This document shows, in pieces, positions 42,092-51,725 of a DNA stretch of 58,855 nucleotides (positions are counted from its first letter, which is position 1; each line of letters opens with the position of its first letter). The notes beneath the pieces were generated by a model. That model did not search any database. It was not told the DNA's origin and saw only the letters and a list, made by a program, of their open reading frames with translations. Source of the DNA: Lachnospiraceae bacterium (GTDB lineage Bacteria > Bacillota > Clostridia > Lachnospirales > Lachnospiraceae); NCBI GenBank assembly GCA_022796475.1, contig JAAWIS010000010.1:1-58855 (forward strand), given 5' to 3'. The translations under genes were made by a program, and so were the position numbers.

Positions 42092-43771
42092 CTACATCCG
42101 GCTGAGATGGAATGTTTTGACCAGTTGCTTTAATACGCTGGCCTGAGCGCTGAGTTCCTGGCTGGTAGCGGCGCTCTCCTCAGCGGTAGAAGAATTGGTC
42201 TGCACTACACTGGTAATCTGCCCAATCTGATCCTGGATCTGTTCTACAGCTTCCGCCTGAGTTTGGGCATCTGAAGCAATCCCGTTGATGGTTTCCACGA
42301 TCTCATTCGTTCCTGTTACTACATTTTCCAGTTGTTTTGCAGTGGCATCTGCTATTTGCGTTCCCTGATTCACTGCAGCAATGGAGCGCCCAATCAGGGC
42401 CGATGTAGATTGGGATGCTTCTGCACTCTTGGCTGCCAGATTGCGGACTTCATCGGCAACTACGGCAAATCCCTTGCCCGCTGTACCGGCACGGGCCGCC
42501 TCTACAGCAGCATTCAGCGCAAGAATATTCGTCTGGAAAGCGATGTCTTCAATCGTTTTGATAATCTTTTCAATCTCAGTGGAACTATCGGTAATTTCCC
42601 CCATAGCAGCGATCATTTCGTGCATCTTTTGATTTCCTTCAACCAGCTGGCTGCTTACCTCGCCAACCAGCTCCCGGGCACGCTGAACACTTCCTGCTGT
42701 TTGCTTCACACTGTCTGTAACAGATCGGATCGTTTCCTCCAGTTCCTCTACAGCACCTGTCTGCTCCATAGAGCCTTGGCTAAGTGCCTGAGAGGCAGTG
42801 GACATCTGTTCCGCCCCGCCGGAAACATGCTCTGCACTGGCAACGATCTGTCCCATTGTGCTATTCAGTCTTTGAAGAATATCATTTAAAGATGTACGGA
42901 TGGAAGCGAAATCACCAACGTACTCCTGGGTAATCTGCTCCGTCAGATCACCGTTGGCTATCGCCTCCAGCACAGTAGATATCTCTCCGATATAATTTCT
43001 CAAACGGCTGATGGTATTATCAAAACTTTTAGACAAAAGCCCAATTTCATCGTTAGAATTTATTCTCAACATTAACGTCTGGTGCTGCCTCAGCCCCAAT
43101 TCTCCCTGTTCCAGGGTCTGGGCCAATATGGTCAAGCAGTAAAGAGGATAGGAAACGGTTCTTTTTATATACGCTCCAATAATTAAGATTCCGATCAGAA
43201 TCAGCACAACGCCGGCTAAAAAAGACAGCATAACGGTCAGGCTAATTTGTTTGGCAGCAGAAGACATGGAAATTCCGGCAAAAATCAGACCGTCGATTTG
43301 ACCGTTGGCATCATATGTAGGGACATATGAGCAAAGATGCTTCTCTCCTAAAATAACTGCCTGCCCCACATAGCTTTTGCCTTGTTTCAGCACAATCTCA
43401 GCAATATCGCTGGAGAGGCGGGTGCCTACAGCCCTCTGCCCATTCTGCTGAATGGTAGTGTATGCCCGCTGGTCACCATGAAAAATGGTAAACTCACACC
43501 CCATTTCTTGCTTGAGCTCATCTAAAAGTCCTGTCTTGTCATCATCGCCGGAATAGGAGGCTAATTCGTATGCCAGCACATTCGTGCCGCTTACACATTC
43601 GTTCTGCATCATGGACATGGTGAGCCGATAAAACATCAGTACACACAACATCACAACCAAGGTGATGCTCACGCCCAGCATCGCCGCCACCAGATTTCCT
43701 ACCTTGCGGCCAATACGTTTAATTTTCTGATTATCGTTTCTACTGTGTGCGATAGGTGCCATATATTTCAC
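42092..43771 (-). CDS. Methyl-accepting chemotaxis protein with Cache sensor
   Basis: A 559-residue transmembrane chemoreceptor. TM1 is at about 27-48 ([20 protein letters not shown]), followed by an extracytoplasmic single-Cache-type domain (about 50-185) with [22 protein letters not shown]2 at about 190-212, HAMP, and a cytoplasmic signalling domain with the invariant hairpin tip [20 protein letters not shown] and [16 protein letters not shown]. The sensor contains three Cys (NECVSG, MGCEF, HLCSYV). No che or flagellar genes are nearby, so it is an orphan receptor here; ligand unknown. Confidence 0.94.
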   Translation of the reverse strand: MKYMAPIAHSRNDNQKIKRIGRKVGNLVAAMLGVSITLVVMLCVLMFYRLTMSMMQNECVSGTNVLAYELASYSGDDDKTGLLDELKQEMGCEFTIFHGDQRAYTTIQQNGQRAVGTRLSSDIAEIVLKQGKSYVGQAVILGEKHLCSYVPTYDANGQIDGLIFAGISMSSAAKQISLTVMLSFLAGVVLILIGILIIGAYIKRTVSYPLYCLTILAQTLEQGELGLRQHQTLMLRINSNDEIGLLSKSFDNTISRLRNYIGEISTVLEAIANGDLTEQITQEYVGDFASIRTSLNDILQRLNSTMGQIVASAEHVSGGAEQMSTASQALSQGSMEQTGAVEELEETIRSVTDSVKQTAGSVQRARELVGEVSSQLVEGNQKMHEMIAAMGEITDSSTEIEKIIKTIEDIAFQTNILALNAAVEAARAGTAGKGFAVVADEVRNLAAKSAEASQSTSALIGRSIAAVNQGTQIADATAKQLENVVTGTNEIVETINGIASDAQTQAEAVEQIQDQIGQITSVVQTNSSTAEESAATSQELSAQASVLKQLVKTFHLSRM

Positions 43772-43924
43772 TCCCGATTTAAAATTATATTTGTGATCTA
43801 TACGATTCCCATTTGAGAATAACTTTTTATAGCGTGCGGGTCAGCACAATGCTGAAATCTCCCCACCAGACAATTCTTGATAGCATATCTGAAACGTTCC
43901 GTAAGGAGATTTTATGAGAATGCA

Positions 43925-44002
43925 TCAATGCCGCCGTTCCCGCCCCTGCCCCTCCAGAAATTGGTTCACGTAATAGCGGATATCCGCCTGCTTTTCCGTC
44001 AT
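43925..44002 (-). CDS. Candidate 25-residue small protein
   Basis: MTEKQADIRYYVNQFLEGQG is followed by five residues rich in Arg and ending in His. AAAAGGAGTG lies about ten bases before the ATG and an extended -10 promoter lies about 115 bases upstream. No family is recognised. Support is the ribosome site, the promoter and an amphipathic-looking helix. It lies in the 422-bp gap between the 96-residue protein and the chemoreceptor on the same strand and could be a leader peptide. Confidence 0.35.
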   Translation of the reverse strand: MTEKQADIRYYVNQFLEGQGRERRH

Positions 44003-44116
44003 GTTCCTATCACTCCTTTTCCCGATAATTTTGGTCAACAGGCAGGAAAAAGCCAATTGAGCTGCCAGTCAAACATGATTCTTTCTGCTGAACTGGCGGA
44101 CGATAGATTCTTGGAC

Positions 44117-44125
44117 AGTATAGCA
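44117..44125 (-). promoter_or_regulatory. Extended -10 promoter upstream of the small ORF and chemoreceptor
   Basis: Minus strand TGCTATACT, with a weak -35 (TTCCAA) 17 bases before. It would drive the 25-residue ORF and possibly the chemoreceptor gene. Confidence 0.4.
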
Positions 44126-44193
44126 TAAATTTCTTGGAATTGGAAGTACTTTTTATGCCGGTGCCGCTGATGAAACCTTGCAAAATGAAGCAA

Positions 44194-44484
44194 TTACTGA
44201 AATTGTATTTTAATGGCAGAAATCCTTCCTGTAATCAGAGCAGTCCTGCCGTCTAAACTTCTGGGAACTTCAATCGTTGACTCCGTGTGAACCTTCACAT
44301 CGAAAATCATCCCGCTTTTTCCCCCTTTTGCACGAAGGGGTTCTCTTTCGTCTGATAAGTATAAGGTAAATTCTCCCAGCCACAGCCCATAAATCTTTCT
44401 TCCTTTTTTATTTAAATTATATTCTTTCGGAACCCGTAATTTTGTACCCGTAACTTTTTCCTCTGCTGAGCCAATTGCAAACAT
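44194..44484 (-). CDS. Conserved-looking 96-residue protein, unrecognised
   Basis: A mostly beta-rich, basic protein: VTGTKLRVPKEYNLNKKG, IYGLWLGEFTLYLSDE and TESTIEVPRSLDGRTALITGR. The VP-K-E-Y and IEVPRSL segments loosely recall AbrB/MraZ-type swapped-hairpin repeats, but this is a weak resemblance. ATG 44484 is preferred because GGAAGG lies eight bases upstream; the frame could extend 11 codons to another ATG without a ribosome site. It is divergent from the DUF1576 gene. Function unknown. Confidence 0.65.
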   Translation of the reverse strand: MFAIGSAEEKVTGTKLRVPKEYNLNKKGRKIYGLWLGEFTLYLSDEREPLRAKGGKSGMIFDVKVHTESTIEVPRSLDGRTALITGRISAIKIQFQ

Positions 44485-44614
44485 TTCTGCCCTTCCTTTC
44501 TGTTTTTTAGGTTTCATTCATGAATTTTACCATTAAGGCAGAAAAATATCCAGTATTTTTGTAAAACTTTATGTATTTTTCATTTTCTCCTTTCAAAATT
44601 TTGATAAATCTATT

Positions 44615-45988
44615 ATGATAGAAAGTAAAATGAATCTTTTATTTTGGAAGGAGCTGCTGAAATCGTTGAAAAATTCATTGAATCTTAATATTCCGGATCC
44701 GCAATCAGAAAACTGCCGGAAGCATCCAATCACCCGGAAGCAGAAATTTCTTTTTTTGTCATTGGTCCCTGCTTATTTTATCTTTGTGGGCTTGATTTTC
44801 CAAACCCCTATTCAAATCTTGTCTGGCATAAAAACGATTATTGCAGAACCAGACTTTCTGATAACCGACTACTTTCTAATCGGAGGAGTGGGAGCCGCCT
44901 TTGCCAATGCCGGTCTTCTTACCTTAATGAGCATTTTAATGATTTATATTCTGGATATGAACATGGACGGCCATACCATCACATCCTGCTGTCTTATGTT
45001 TGGATTTTCTCTATTCGGAAAAAATCTGTTTAATATCTGGGCTATTCTCTCTGGGATCTTTTTGTACGCAAAATACCATAAAACCTCTGTCAGGCGGTAT
45101 CTGTACGTAGGACTTTACGGAACCAGCCTTTCCCCGATCATTACTCAGGTGATGCAGATTCCTGGCCTTCCTGTGGTGTTCCGGTTTATTTCCTGTATCG
45201 CAGTGGGAATCTTAATCGGTTTTGTGCTGCCTCCTCTGGCAACCCATGTGCACTTCGCTCATAAAGGCTATTCCCTCTATAATGTTGGTTTTGCCTCTGG
45301 AATTATCGCCACTGTAATTGTATCACTTTTTAAATCTTTCGGTATCGAAACTGCATCCCGTCTTATCTGGTCAACCGGAGAGAACGGACGATTTGCCGTA
45401 ATTCTTGGCCTTCTGTTTGGCGGCATGATTTTATCCGGCATTCTGTTTGGCAGAAAGGAAGGGTTAAAAAATTACGCTGCTCTTTTAAAACACAGCGGCT
45501 TAGGTGTGGACTTCCTAAAAGAATACGGCGGCCCTGCCACAGTTATTAATATGGGAGTTAACGGCATATTTGCTACAGCATTTGCCATAGCAGTAGGAGG
45601 TGACTTAAACGGCCCCACAATAGGCGGCATTTTTACCATTGTAGGTTTTAGCGCCACAGGAAAGCATATCCGTAATATTGTTCCGATCATGTGCGGCGTG
45701 TTTATTGCAAGCCTTACGAAAGAATGGAATATTTACGATCCTTCACCTATGCTGGCTCTGCTCTTCTCTACTACCTTAGCCCCTATTGCCGGCGAATTCG
45801 GGGTTCTTGCCGGGCTGATAGCAGGATATCTTCACTCTTCTGTGGCATTAAATGTAGGAATTGTTTACGGTGGAATGAATCTTTACAACAATGGCTTTGC
45901 CGGAGGCATTGTGGCCATTTTTATGGTTCCGGTTATTCAGTCTGTTTTAGACCGCAGGGCAAAGGCCAGAGGCGGCCTATCCCTGTAA
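44615..45988 (+). CDS. DUF1576 multi-pass membrane protein
   Basis: Up to 457 residues with 10-12 hydrophobic segments after a polar N-terminus. The repeated GG/NxG-rich segments (IGGVGAAFANAGLL, VGFASGIIATVI, GAAFANAG-like GVNGIFATAFAIAVGGDLNGPTIGG, NVGIVYGGMNLYNNGFAGG) are typical of DUF1576. Function is unknown; a transporter-like role is a guess. The start is uncertain: ATG 44615 has no ribosome site and sits inside a TATGAT-like -10, while an in-frame TTG at 44666 follows GGAAGGAG by 12 bases, giving 440 residues. Confidence 0.85.
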   Translation: MIESKMNLLFWKELLKSLKNSLNLNIPDPQSENCRKHPITRKQKFLFLSLVPAYFIFVGLIFQTPIQILSGIKTIIAEPDFLITDYFLIGGVGAAFANAGLLTLMSILMIYILDMNMDGHTITSCCLMFGFSLFGKNLFNIWAILSGIFLYAKYHKTSVRRYLYVGLYGTSLSPIITQVMQIPGLPVVFRFISCIAVGILIGFVLPPLATHVHFAHKGYSLYNVGFASGIIATVIVSLFKSFGIETASRLIWSTGENGRFAVILGLLFGGMILSGILFGRKEGLKNYAALLKHSGLGVDFLKEYGGPATVINMGVNGIFATAFAIAVGGDLNGPTIGGIFTIVGFSATGKHIRNIVPIMCGVFIASLTKEWNIYDPSPMLALLFSTTLAPIAGEFGVLAGLIAGYLHSSVALNVGIVYGGMNLYNNGFAGGIVAIFMVPVIQSVLDRRAKARGGLSL

Positions 45989-46184
45989 GTTCAGTTCCTG
46001 TTCTTGTGATACCACAGGAAGCGGCCTGCCGTCAGCAGAGCGGTCATACACGTTTTTTCGTATTTTTCGCAGCCAATAGCAGCAGGCTTTATCACTCAAA
46101 TGTTTATCACAAATCGGAGCTTGCAATAGAAAATTAATGATCTGTCAGTCCAAGGAGCCAATCCCTGGCATTGATGCGGCGGAT

Positions 46185-46536
46185 TCATTCCAAATATACC
46201 ACATTTTCCAGAATATGGCCCGCATCCATCTGCCTGGAACCTAAAAGCATGTAGCGCAGCCCCAATATCCACCACATAATATTTTCTCAGTGTCTTCAAA
46301 CATTGTTTTCCCTTAATGTTGTACCGTTTTGCCTGGTAGATAATATAACTTTCTGACAGGACTTCCAGATATTTTTCTACAGTTTTGGCATCCATTTTCC
46401 TTCCATCTGAAGTCATTGCGTCTGCAATCTTCTTGGAAGAAAGCGGATTTCCAATATTGTCAAACACAAAGCGCGGAGCACTTTTAAGCATCATTGCGTC
46501 AGTAATTTTTTTTCGGTTTACGATATCTTTTACCAC
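46185..46536 (-). pseudogene. Broken AAA-type ATPase with DUF4143 domain (fragment, frameshifted)
   Basis: The piece encoding VVKDIVNRKKITDAMM...FVFDNIGNPLSSKKIADAM...KTVEKYLEVLSESYIIYQAKRYNIKGK and YYVVDIG is the middle of the well-known DUF4143 ATPase family. The N-terminal P-loop half is absent: a stop lies just upstream. At the GGGG run (46260-46263) one extra base shifts the frame; correcting it restores LRYMLLGSRQMDAGHI and ENVVYLE, after which TGA and unrelated DNA follow. It is therefore truncated at both ends and frameshifted. It borders the exopolysaccharide cluster. Confidence 0.82.
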
Positions 46537-46626
46537 AATTGTCTTTTAATATTCTATCAATTTGCGTGTTGTGACACAGGATACTATTTGTTTTATATTA
46601 CCTGTTTTCAATTATCCACTTTTTAG

Positions 46627-46722
46627 CTAACTGTCCTGCTGGCGTCGCCCCCAGACTTTGATGATGTTTCTTTCGTACTCAGCGCATACCTCATAAGTAT
46701 ACGGATCGATAGCGTTAATTAC
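46627..46722 (-). pseudogene. Possible gene remnant at the end of the polysaccharide cluster
   Basis: A 31-codon stop-terminated frame reads VINAIDPYTYEVCAEYERNI then IKVWGRRQQDS. It follows an AAGGAG site just after the flippase gene but has no start codon in frame. It looks protein-like but I recognise no family, so this may be the tail of a deleted gene or chance. Confidence 0.3.
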
Positions 46723-46734
46723 TCCTTAAAAAAT

Positions 46735-48279
46735 CTATTGGTTTTCATGATCCTTCCCTCGTGAAGAAATCACTCTCCTAATAATAGCAATAGTTTCTTT
46801 ATATTCGCCGCTCTTATGGAAAAAAATAACCACAGTCACATGATAAACAATTGTAATCAAAATCAGTTTTTCTAGTAATCCTGAAACTCCTTCGCCCATA
46901 TAACCGCAGAAATAATTGAGTACTGCTCCCATACATATCATCACACAGAAATATTTTAGATATGTCAGAAAATATTTTTCCAGACCTTTCCCTAAGGCAT
47001 GCTTATATAAAATATATGGTTCAACCCAAAAACATACAGTAAGAGTGCTGACAGCAGTGCCAATGAAAACTCCGATTATTCCTATTGTCTTCGCTAGAAC
47101 GATAGAAACAGCAAGATTTACAAGTGCCTCAAACACTGGTTTATATCTGTCATACCAAAATAATCCAAGTGAGTCTCTGAACACATTGATCACAACCCGC
47201 ATTCCTTTTAAATAAAAATTCAATACTAAGACAAAAACAGTTGCTTTTCCGAAACTATAATTTTTTCCAATCCAAATCTCAATAAAGTGATTTAAAAGTA
47301 CATATAAGCAGATTGATGAAAAGCTGTAAATCCAAAATTGTACAAATGTCAATGTATCGAATACTTCATTTAGTCTTTTATTCCCCTTAGCTGCTCCCAA
47401 ATCTCCAACGCTTGCTGTGACCGCTCTAAATACAAGTTCAATAAAACCATTAAGATTAGTAATGATTAATGAATAGTTAGAATATATTGCAACACTTAAA
47501 ATACTGACTATTGATGACAAAATAAGATTGTCCGTACTATTTACAGCAACAGCGCCAAATTTGTGCATTGCCATAGCAGAAGTATTTTGATATATTTTTT
47601 TCTTTTCATCCGCTGACGGTAAAATCCTTCTGTCTTCATTAATAAATGGGAACATTTTGTCAGCCTGCTTGGATATTATCAGGTTGGTTACTATGGTTAT
47701 TATTATCTGAATAAGTAGATAGACAATGAAATTACGAGTTAAAGTCAGAAACAGCATTTGTGCTAAATTCTGTATAACTAACAGTCCTTTTTGGATAGTG
47801 ACATATACATAATTTTTCTGATAAGCATCAATGATTGATTTTTTATAAATATACAAATATGAGAGCAAGGTATTGGCTAAATACAGCAAGTAAATCAGAG
47901 GCAAATTCGAAAAATTCTCATAATTTGAATAATCTTTTATTAAATATTTCAAAAAAGGCAGTAGTACAATGCCAAAAAGAAATATTATTGCTGCAATCAC
48001 AAAATAAATTCTTCTGTATAAGTTCATGAGCTGAGTGAGCCTTTTCTTATCATCTCTATGAATTGGATCATACATACTATATATTAAAGCAGTACTGAAC
48101 CCAAGTTCTGCCAAAGATAAAACACTAAGAATATTTGTGAATAACCCGCTTATTCCCAAATATTCTTGAGATAATGTTTTAATAAAAACAGATCGGCAAA
48201 CAAACTGCAAAATTATCTGGACCATCTGCCCCGTTACACCTACTATTATATTTTTCGCAGAATTCTGTGACCTTGACAT
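46735..48279 (-). CDS. Polysaccharide flippase (Wzx/MATE-like)
   Basis: A 514-residue membrane protein with about 12-14 hydrophobic segments that moves lipid-linked repeat units across the membrane. The N-terminus (NIIVGVTGQMVQIILQFVCRSVFIKTLSQEYLGISGLFTNIL) is typical of the oligosaccharide flippase family. It is AT-rich like the rest of this cluster. It shares one base with the stop/start of the preceding glycosyltransferase (TAATG). It is the last intact gene of the cluster before the broken ATPase. Confidence 0.92.
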   Translation of the reverse strand: MSRSQNSAKNIIVGVTGQMVQIILQFVCRSVFIKTLSQEYLGISGLFTNILSVLSLAELGFSTALIYSMYDPIHRDDKKRLTQLMNLYRRIYFVIAAIIFLFGIVLLPFLKYLIKDYSNYENFSNLPLIYLLYLANTLLSYLYIYKKSIIDAYQKNYVYVTIQKGLLVIQNLAQMLFLTLTRNFIVYLLIQIIITIVTNLIISKQADKMFPFINEDRRILPSADEKKKIYQNTSAMAMHKFGAVAVNSTDNLILSSIVSILSVAIYSNYSLIITNLNGFIELVFRAVTASVGDLGAAKGNKRLNEVFDTLTFVQFWIYSFSSICLYVLLNHFIEIWIGKNYSFGKATVFVLVLNFYLKGMRVVINVFRDSLGLFWYDRYKPVFEALVNLAVSIVLAKTIGIIGVFIGTAVSTLTVCFWVEPYILYKHALGKGLEKYFLTYLKYFCVMICMGAVLNYFCGYMGEGVSGLLEKLILITIVYHVTVVIFFHKSGEYKETIAIIRRVISSRGKDHENQ

Positions 48280-49415
48280 TATCTCTTTGACTCCTCATCA
48301 AATACTCTCGTATATTTTAGCCAAATATTTTCTGCTGAATACTTGTTTTTCAATTTACTGCTGACTGATTTTTTTTCATCTTCACTAATGCTTTCTATTA
48401 ACAATTGGTTAATTTTACATGCCATTTCAAAATCATCATATGGATCTTCGCAATAATTAGCAAGACCTAAGGTGGCCTCATATAAAGAAGTTTCTTTCGT
48501 AGTTAATGTTGGAATTCCACATATCATTGCCTCTATCGGAGTCCTTCCCATTCCTTCATTTACAGATGGACTTACAAACACTGTTGCATTCTTTAAAAGC
48601 CAATTTTTTTCAGATGCAGCTAGCTTCCAAAAAAAATGAACTTTATCACTTATCCCGTTGTCCTGCGCATAAGATTTGAGTTCATTTAAATAGCTTTCAT
48701 CCCCAAACCCTACAAAAACAAGATCAGAATCACAACTATAGTCATAAACTAATCGTTTAAAGGCCTTTAGAAGTGTATGTGCATTTTTGTGTTTCTCATA
48801 TCGATTGATATCTAAAATAAATTTAGAAGCTATAGAATCAACTGCTTTCATATCATCCAGATTAACACATATTGAATTTGGAATTGTAGCAATTACCTTG
48901 TTGCTATACTCAGGAAATAATCGTTTTAGCTCATTTCCAACAAATTCCGATATAACTACAACGAAATCTGTTTTGTCGATCATCTTTCTATACGATTTTA
49001 TTTCATCTTCCGTATTGCATTTCATAAAGTCATGTAAGGTAATAATCGTTTTTTTATTTCCCCAATACACAATCTCTGGAATTCCAAAAGGAAACCAAAT
49101 TGTTTCTATATTTGTAATGTTATTAATCATTCTACTTGCAAAGCCATATTTTTTTAAGTATCTTTCACTAGATTTATTGGTCATCATCAAGATACTTTTA
49201 GAAAATACCCCACCGATAGAATAGGTTGTAAAACCTGGAAATCGTCTGTTTAAAAATTTTTCAGCATAGAAATCCACCAATAAAACATATTCTTTCTGAC
49301 GTTTTTCCTGAATTATGTAATCTAAAATTTCACTAATCCAAGTTCCTATTCCACTGACAATATTTTCATTCAATATTTCATCTTTACTTAAACATGTTAA
49401 ATCTATACCTGTCAC
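48279..49415 (-). CDS. GT4-family glycosyltransferase
   Basis: A 378-residue GT-B enzyme. The donor-binding half has SKFILDINRYEKHKNAHTLLKAF and the E-x7-E-like block VFVSPSVNEGMGRTPIEAMICGIP. The start codon is GTG at 49415, after AAGGATAG. The N-terminal half is less conserved, as expected for acceptor binding. Acceptor and sugar are unknown. It is cytoplasmic or membrane-peripheral and extends the lipid-linked repeat unit. Confidence 0.88.
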   Translation of the reverse strand: MTGIDLTCLSKDEILNENIVSGIGTWISEILDYIIQEKRQKEYVLLVDFYAEKFLNRRFPGFTTYSIGGVFSKSILMMTNKSSERYLKKYGFASRMINNITNIETIWFPFGIPEIVYWGNKKTIITLHDFMKCNTEDEIKSYRKMIDKTDFVVVISEFVGNELKRLFPEYSNKVIATIPNSICVNLDDMKAVDSIASKFILDINRYEKHKNAHTLLKAFKRLVYDYSCDSDLVFVGFGDESYLNELKSYAQDNGISDKVHFFWKLAASEKNWLLKNATVFVSPSVNEGMGRTPIEAMICGIPTLTTKETSLYEATLGLANYCEDPYDDFEMACKINQLLIESISEDEKKSVSSKLKNKYSAENIWLKYTRVFDEESKR

Positions 49416-49422
49416 TTTTCAT

Positions 49423-50523
49423 CTATCCTTCTATGGTTTTAATTGCTTCAATATATTGTTCAGCTATATGATCAACAAAATGAAGTTCAGCCCATTTTTT
49501 TCTCTTTTTTATCAGCTCTTCGGTGTATAAGGCATCAAGGCCTTCCAAAGAACGTTCTAGTCGTTCCTTTACAGTTTCTTTTGTCACAGAATCCAATATT
49601 GTCCCTGTAACATTTTCAATTACTGCTTCCGGCACACCGCCGCATCGTCCAGATATAACATATTTGCCGAATTGATTTGCTTCCATATAGACGATTCCAA
49701 ATCCCTCAACTGTGTCATCATCCGGAATTTCTATGCTCGGCATTATGAAAATTGAACATTTTTCATATTGCTCAATTTTCTCCTGTTCAGAAACTCTTCC
49801 TAAAAACCTCACATGTTCTTCTAATGAAAGCTTTTTCACTAAATCCATTAGCTGACTTCCATATGGTCCCTCACCTACTATCACATATTCTAATTCCGGA
49901 TATTTAATAAGTAATTCCGGCATAGATGCTATTACAAATTGAAAGCCTTTACGTTCTACAAGTCTGCCTATAGAAAGTATATGAAACCGCTCCATTTTCT
50001 TTTCTAAATTATTTTCTCCAAAATTTAAGCATGGCGGGTGAATTACTAAGCTCTTCTCTATATAAGAATCAAATTTTAGCAGCCTTCTTGTATATTCACT
50101 ATTGCAAGTAATCAACGCAGCATTATCGAAAATTCTCTTATTTATTAAATCATAAATCCCTTGCTTGAATCCGTTTGTATTTCCCAGTGAATATATATCA
50201 TTTCCATGAGCTAAAACTATATATTTTGTCCCTCTAATTTTATTCACAATTAACGCCGGAACCGCTTCCCAACAGTTCATTGCAATATTAATTGTATTTT
50301 GATTGTTACATTTTTTTATTAGCCATCTTAAAACGCCTAATACTGAATAAGATGTGGCTATTTCAATATTCGGGATCTTATATCTGGATGGCAATCTCCC
50401 TGTATATCCATTTACAGAAAATCTTTTTGAAAAGGAGCGTACAAAATAGTATGCTGTATTCTGAATTCCGCCATTTTCCGGATCCATATCCGAATTAAAA
50501 ATATTGATTTGTTCAACCTGCAT
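49423..50523 (-). CDS. GT4-family glycosyltransferase
   Basis: A 366-residue GT-B retaining glycosyltransferase. The N-terminus (EQINIFNSDMDPENGGIQNTAYYFV) contains the GGI/Q acceptor-site loop, and the C-terminal half has HILSIGRLVERKGFQFVIASM and VEGFGIVYMEANQFGKYVIS. ATG 50523 is chosen because an AGGAAG site precedes it and upstream codons overlap the previous gene. It starts 10 bases after the upstream stop. Confidence 0.88.
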   Translation of the reverse strand: MQVEQINIFNSDMDPENGGIQNTAYYFVRSFSKRFSVNGYTGRLPSRYKIPNIEIATSYSVLGVLRWLIKKCNNQNTINIAMNCWEAVPALIVNKIRGTKYIVLAHGNDIYSLGNTNGFKQGIYDLINKRIFDNAALITCNSEYTRRLLKFDSYIEKSLVIHPPCLNFGENNLEKKMERFHILSIGRLVERKGFQFVIASMPELLIKYPELEYVIVGEGPYGSQLMDLVKKLSLEEHVRFLGRVSEQEKIEQYEKCSIFIMPSIEIPDDDTVEGFGIVYMEANQFGKYVISGRCGGVPEAVIENVTGTILDSVTKETVKERLERSLEGLDALYTEELIKKRKKWAELHFVDHIAEQYIEAIKTIEG

Positions 50524-50533
50524 TCGTTCTTCC

Positions 50534-51724
50534 TCAGCCTCTATAAATTTGAGAAAATATATCAATCTGATGCTCAAGATCAAAATCTTTTATTGAACAT
50601 CCCATTTTCTTCATTTCTCGCTTCACTCTATTCCTATCAGAAAAAGCACACAATTCTTCTGTCAATTCATCACTTTGTGGATCACAGTACACGCCATACC
50701 CTAATGTATCAATAATCTCTGGAATTCCGCCCCGATTACTCCCTATCGTTGGTAAACCATATTGTGCAGCTTCAATCACAATTCTTCCAAATGGCTCATC
50801 CCATACCGATGGTACTACCATTACATCAGCATCACTATATTCTCTTTCCATTTCTTTTGAACTGAGTTTTCCCTTTGTAATGATTCTCTGGTCTTCTGAT
50901 GCATTGTGTTTTACAAATCTCATCAGTGGTCCGTCGCCACATATTACAAGCTTAATATTATCATTATCTATCTTCCGGAAAGCGTTTACCAGTTCTTTAA
51001 CACCTTTTGTATCTGCAAGATATCCGGCAAACAAATAACTAATTTTTTCACTGTTACGTTTTGTCTTGGTATCAACTACTTCCTGAAACAGCTTATAATT
51101 TAAATTAATGCTATTGGGCACCACATTTCTTTTTGAATTCTGAAAATATCTTTCTTTTTCAAAGGTATTAAGTACAAATGCTGATGGCGCAGTAACTACA
51201 TCAACATATTTATTGGAAAGTCTGCGAAAATGCATTCTGAATAAATATGTTAGAAATCTGTTTGTACGCCCCACTACTGTTGTCGGATCAAGTAGCCAGT
51301 AATCACGTAATGTATGCACAACTTTTATGCCTTTTTCATGAGCAAGTTTCCATACGCCATATGAAATCGAAACTGGATTATTCGTATGAATTACATCCGG
51401 ATGAATTTTTTCAATGAGCCTCTTAATATCCTTTTGACTTTTAGGGTTAACCAAAGAAGACATCCCATTCATCACGCTATATCCTTTACTTCCTTGTGGT
51501 TCTTTCAGCCTTCTTTCATAAATTGCTTTTGAAAAGCCCCTGTAAATAGTTACACCATTAATATTTTCACATTTCAAAGCATCGGAAGAACTTTTGGAAT
51601 CAAGCGTGTATACTGACACTTCATTTTTTTTGTGCGCCAATCCCTCAGCAAGTAATTTCACTGAATGTTCTGCTCCGCCTGTCATATTAGGATAATAATA
51701 CATATTTATTATAAGAATTTTCAT
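50534..51724 (-). CDS. GT4-family glycosyltransferase
   Basis: A 396-residue GT-B enzyme. NMYYYPNMTGGAEHSVKLLAEGLAHKK is the usual GGAE acceptor loop, with ISYLFAGYLADTKGVKELVNAF and VWDEPFGRIVIEAAQYGLPTIGS for donor binding. The ATG at 51724 begins one base after the polymerase stop and gives MKILIINMYYYPN, a canonical N-terminus. The ribosome site is weak, consistent with coupling to the gene upstream. Confidence 0.9.
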   Translation of the reverse strand: MKILIINMYYYPNMTGGAEHSVKLLAEGLAHKKNEVSVYTLDSKSSSDALKCENINGVTIYRGFSKAIYERRLKEPQGSKGYSVMNGMSSLVNPKSQKDIKRLIEKIHPDVIHTNNPVSISYGVWKLAHEKGIKVVHTLRDYWLLDPTTVVGRTNRFLTYLFRMHFRRLSNKYVDVVTAPSAFVLNTFEKERYFQNSKRNVVPNSINLNYKLFQEVVDTKTKRNSEKISYLFAGYLADTKGVKELVNAFRKIDNDNIKLVICGDGPLMRFVKHNASEDQRIITKGKLSSKEMEREYSDADVMVVPSVWDEPFGRIVIEAAQYGLPTIGSNRGGIPEIIDTLGYGVYCDPQSDELTEELCAFSDRNRVKREMKKMGCSIKDFDLEHQIDIFSQIYRG

Positions 51725-51725
51725 A

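Noticed and set aside
42092-43771. A chemotaxis or flagellar gene cluster around the chemoreceptor
   Set aside because: The neighbours are sbcCD, small unknown genes and a DUF1576 protein; no che or fli genes are present.
43914-43973. 19-residue frame on the plus strand with TAAGGAGATTTT upstream
   Set aside because: Arg/Cys/Pro-rich, antisense to the better-supported 25-residue candidate, and no promoter on that strand.
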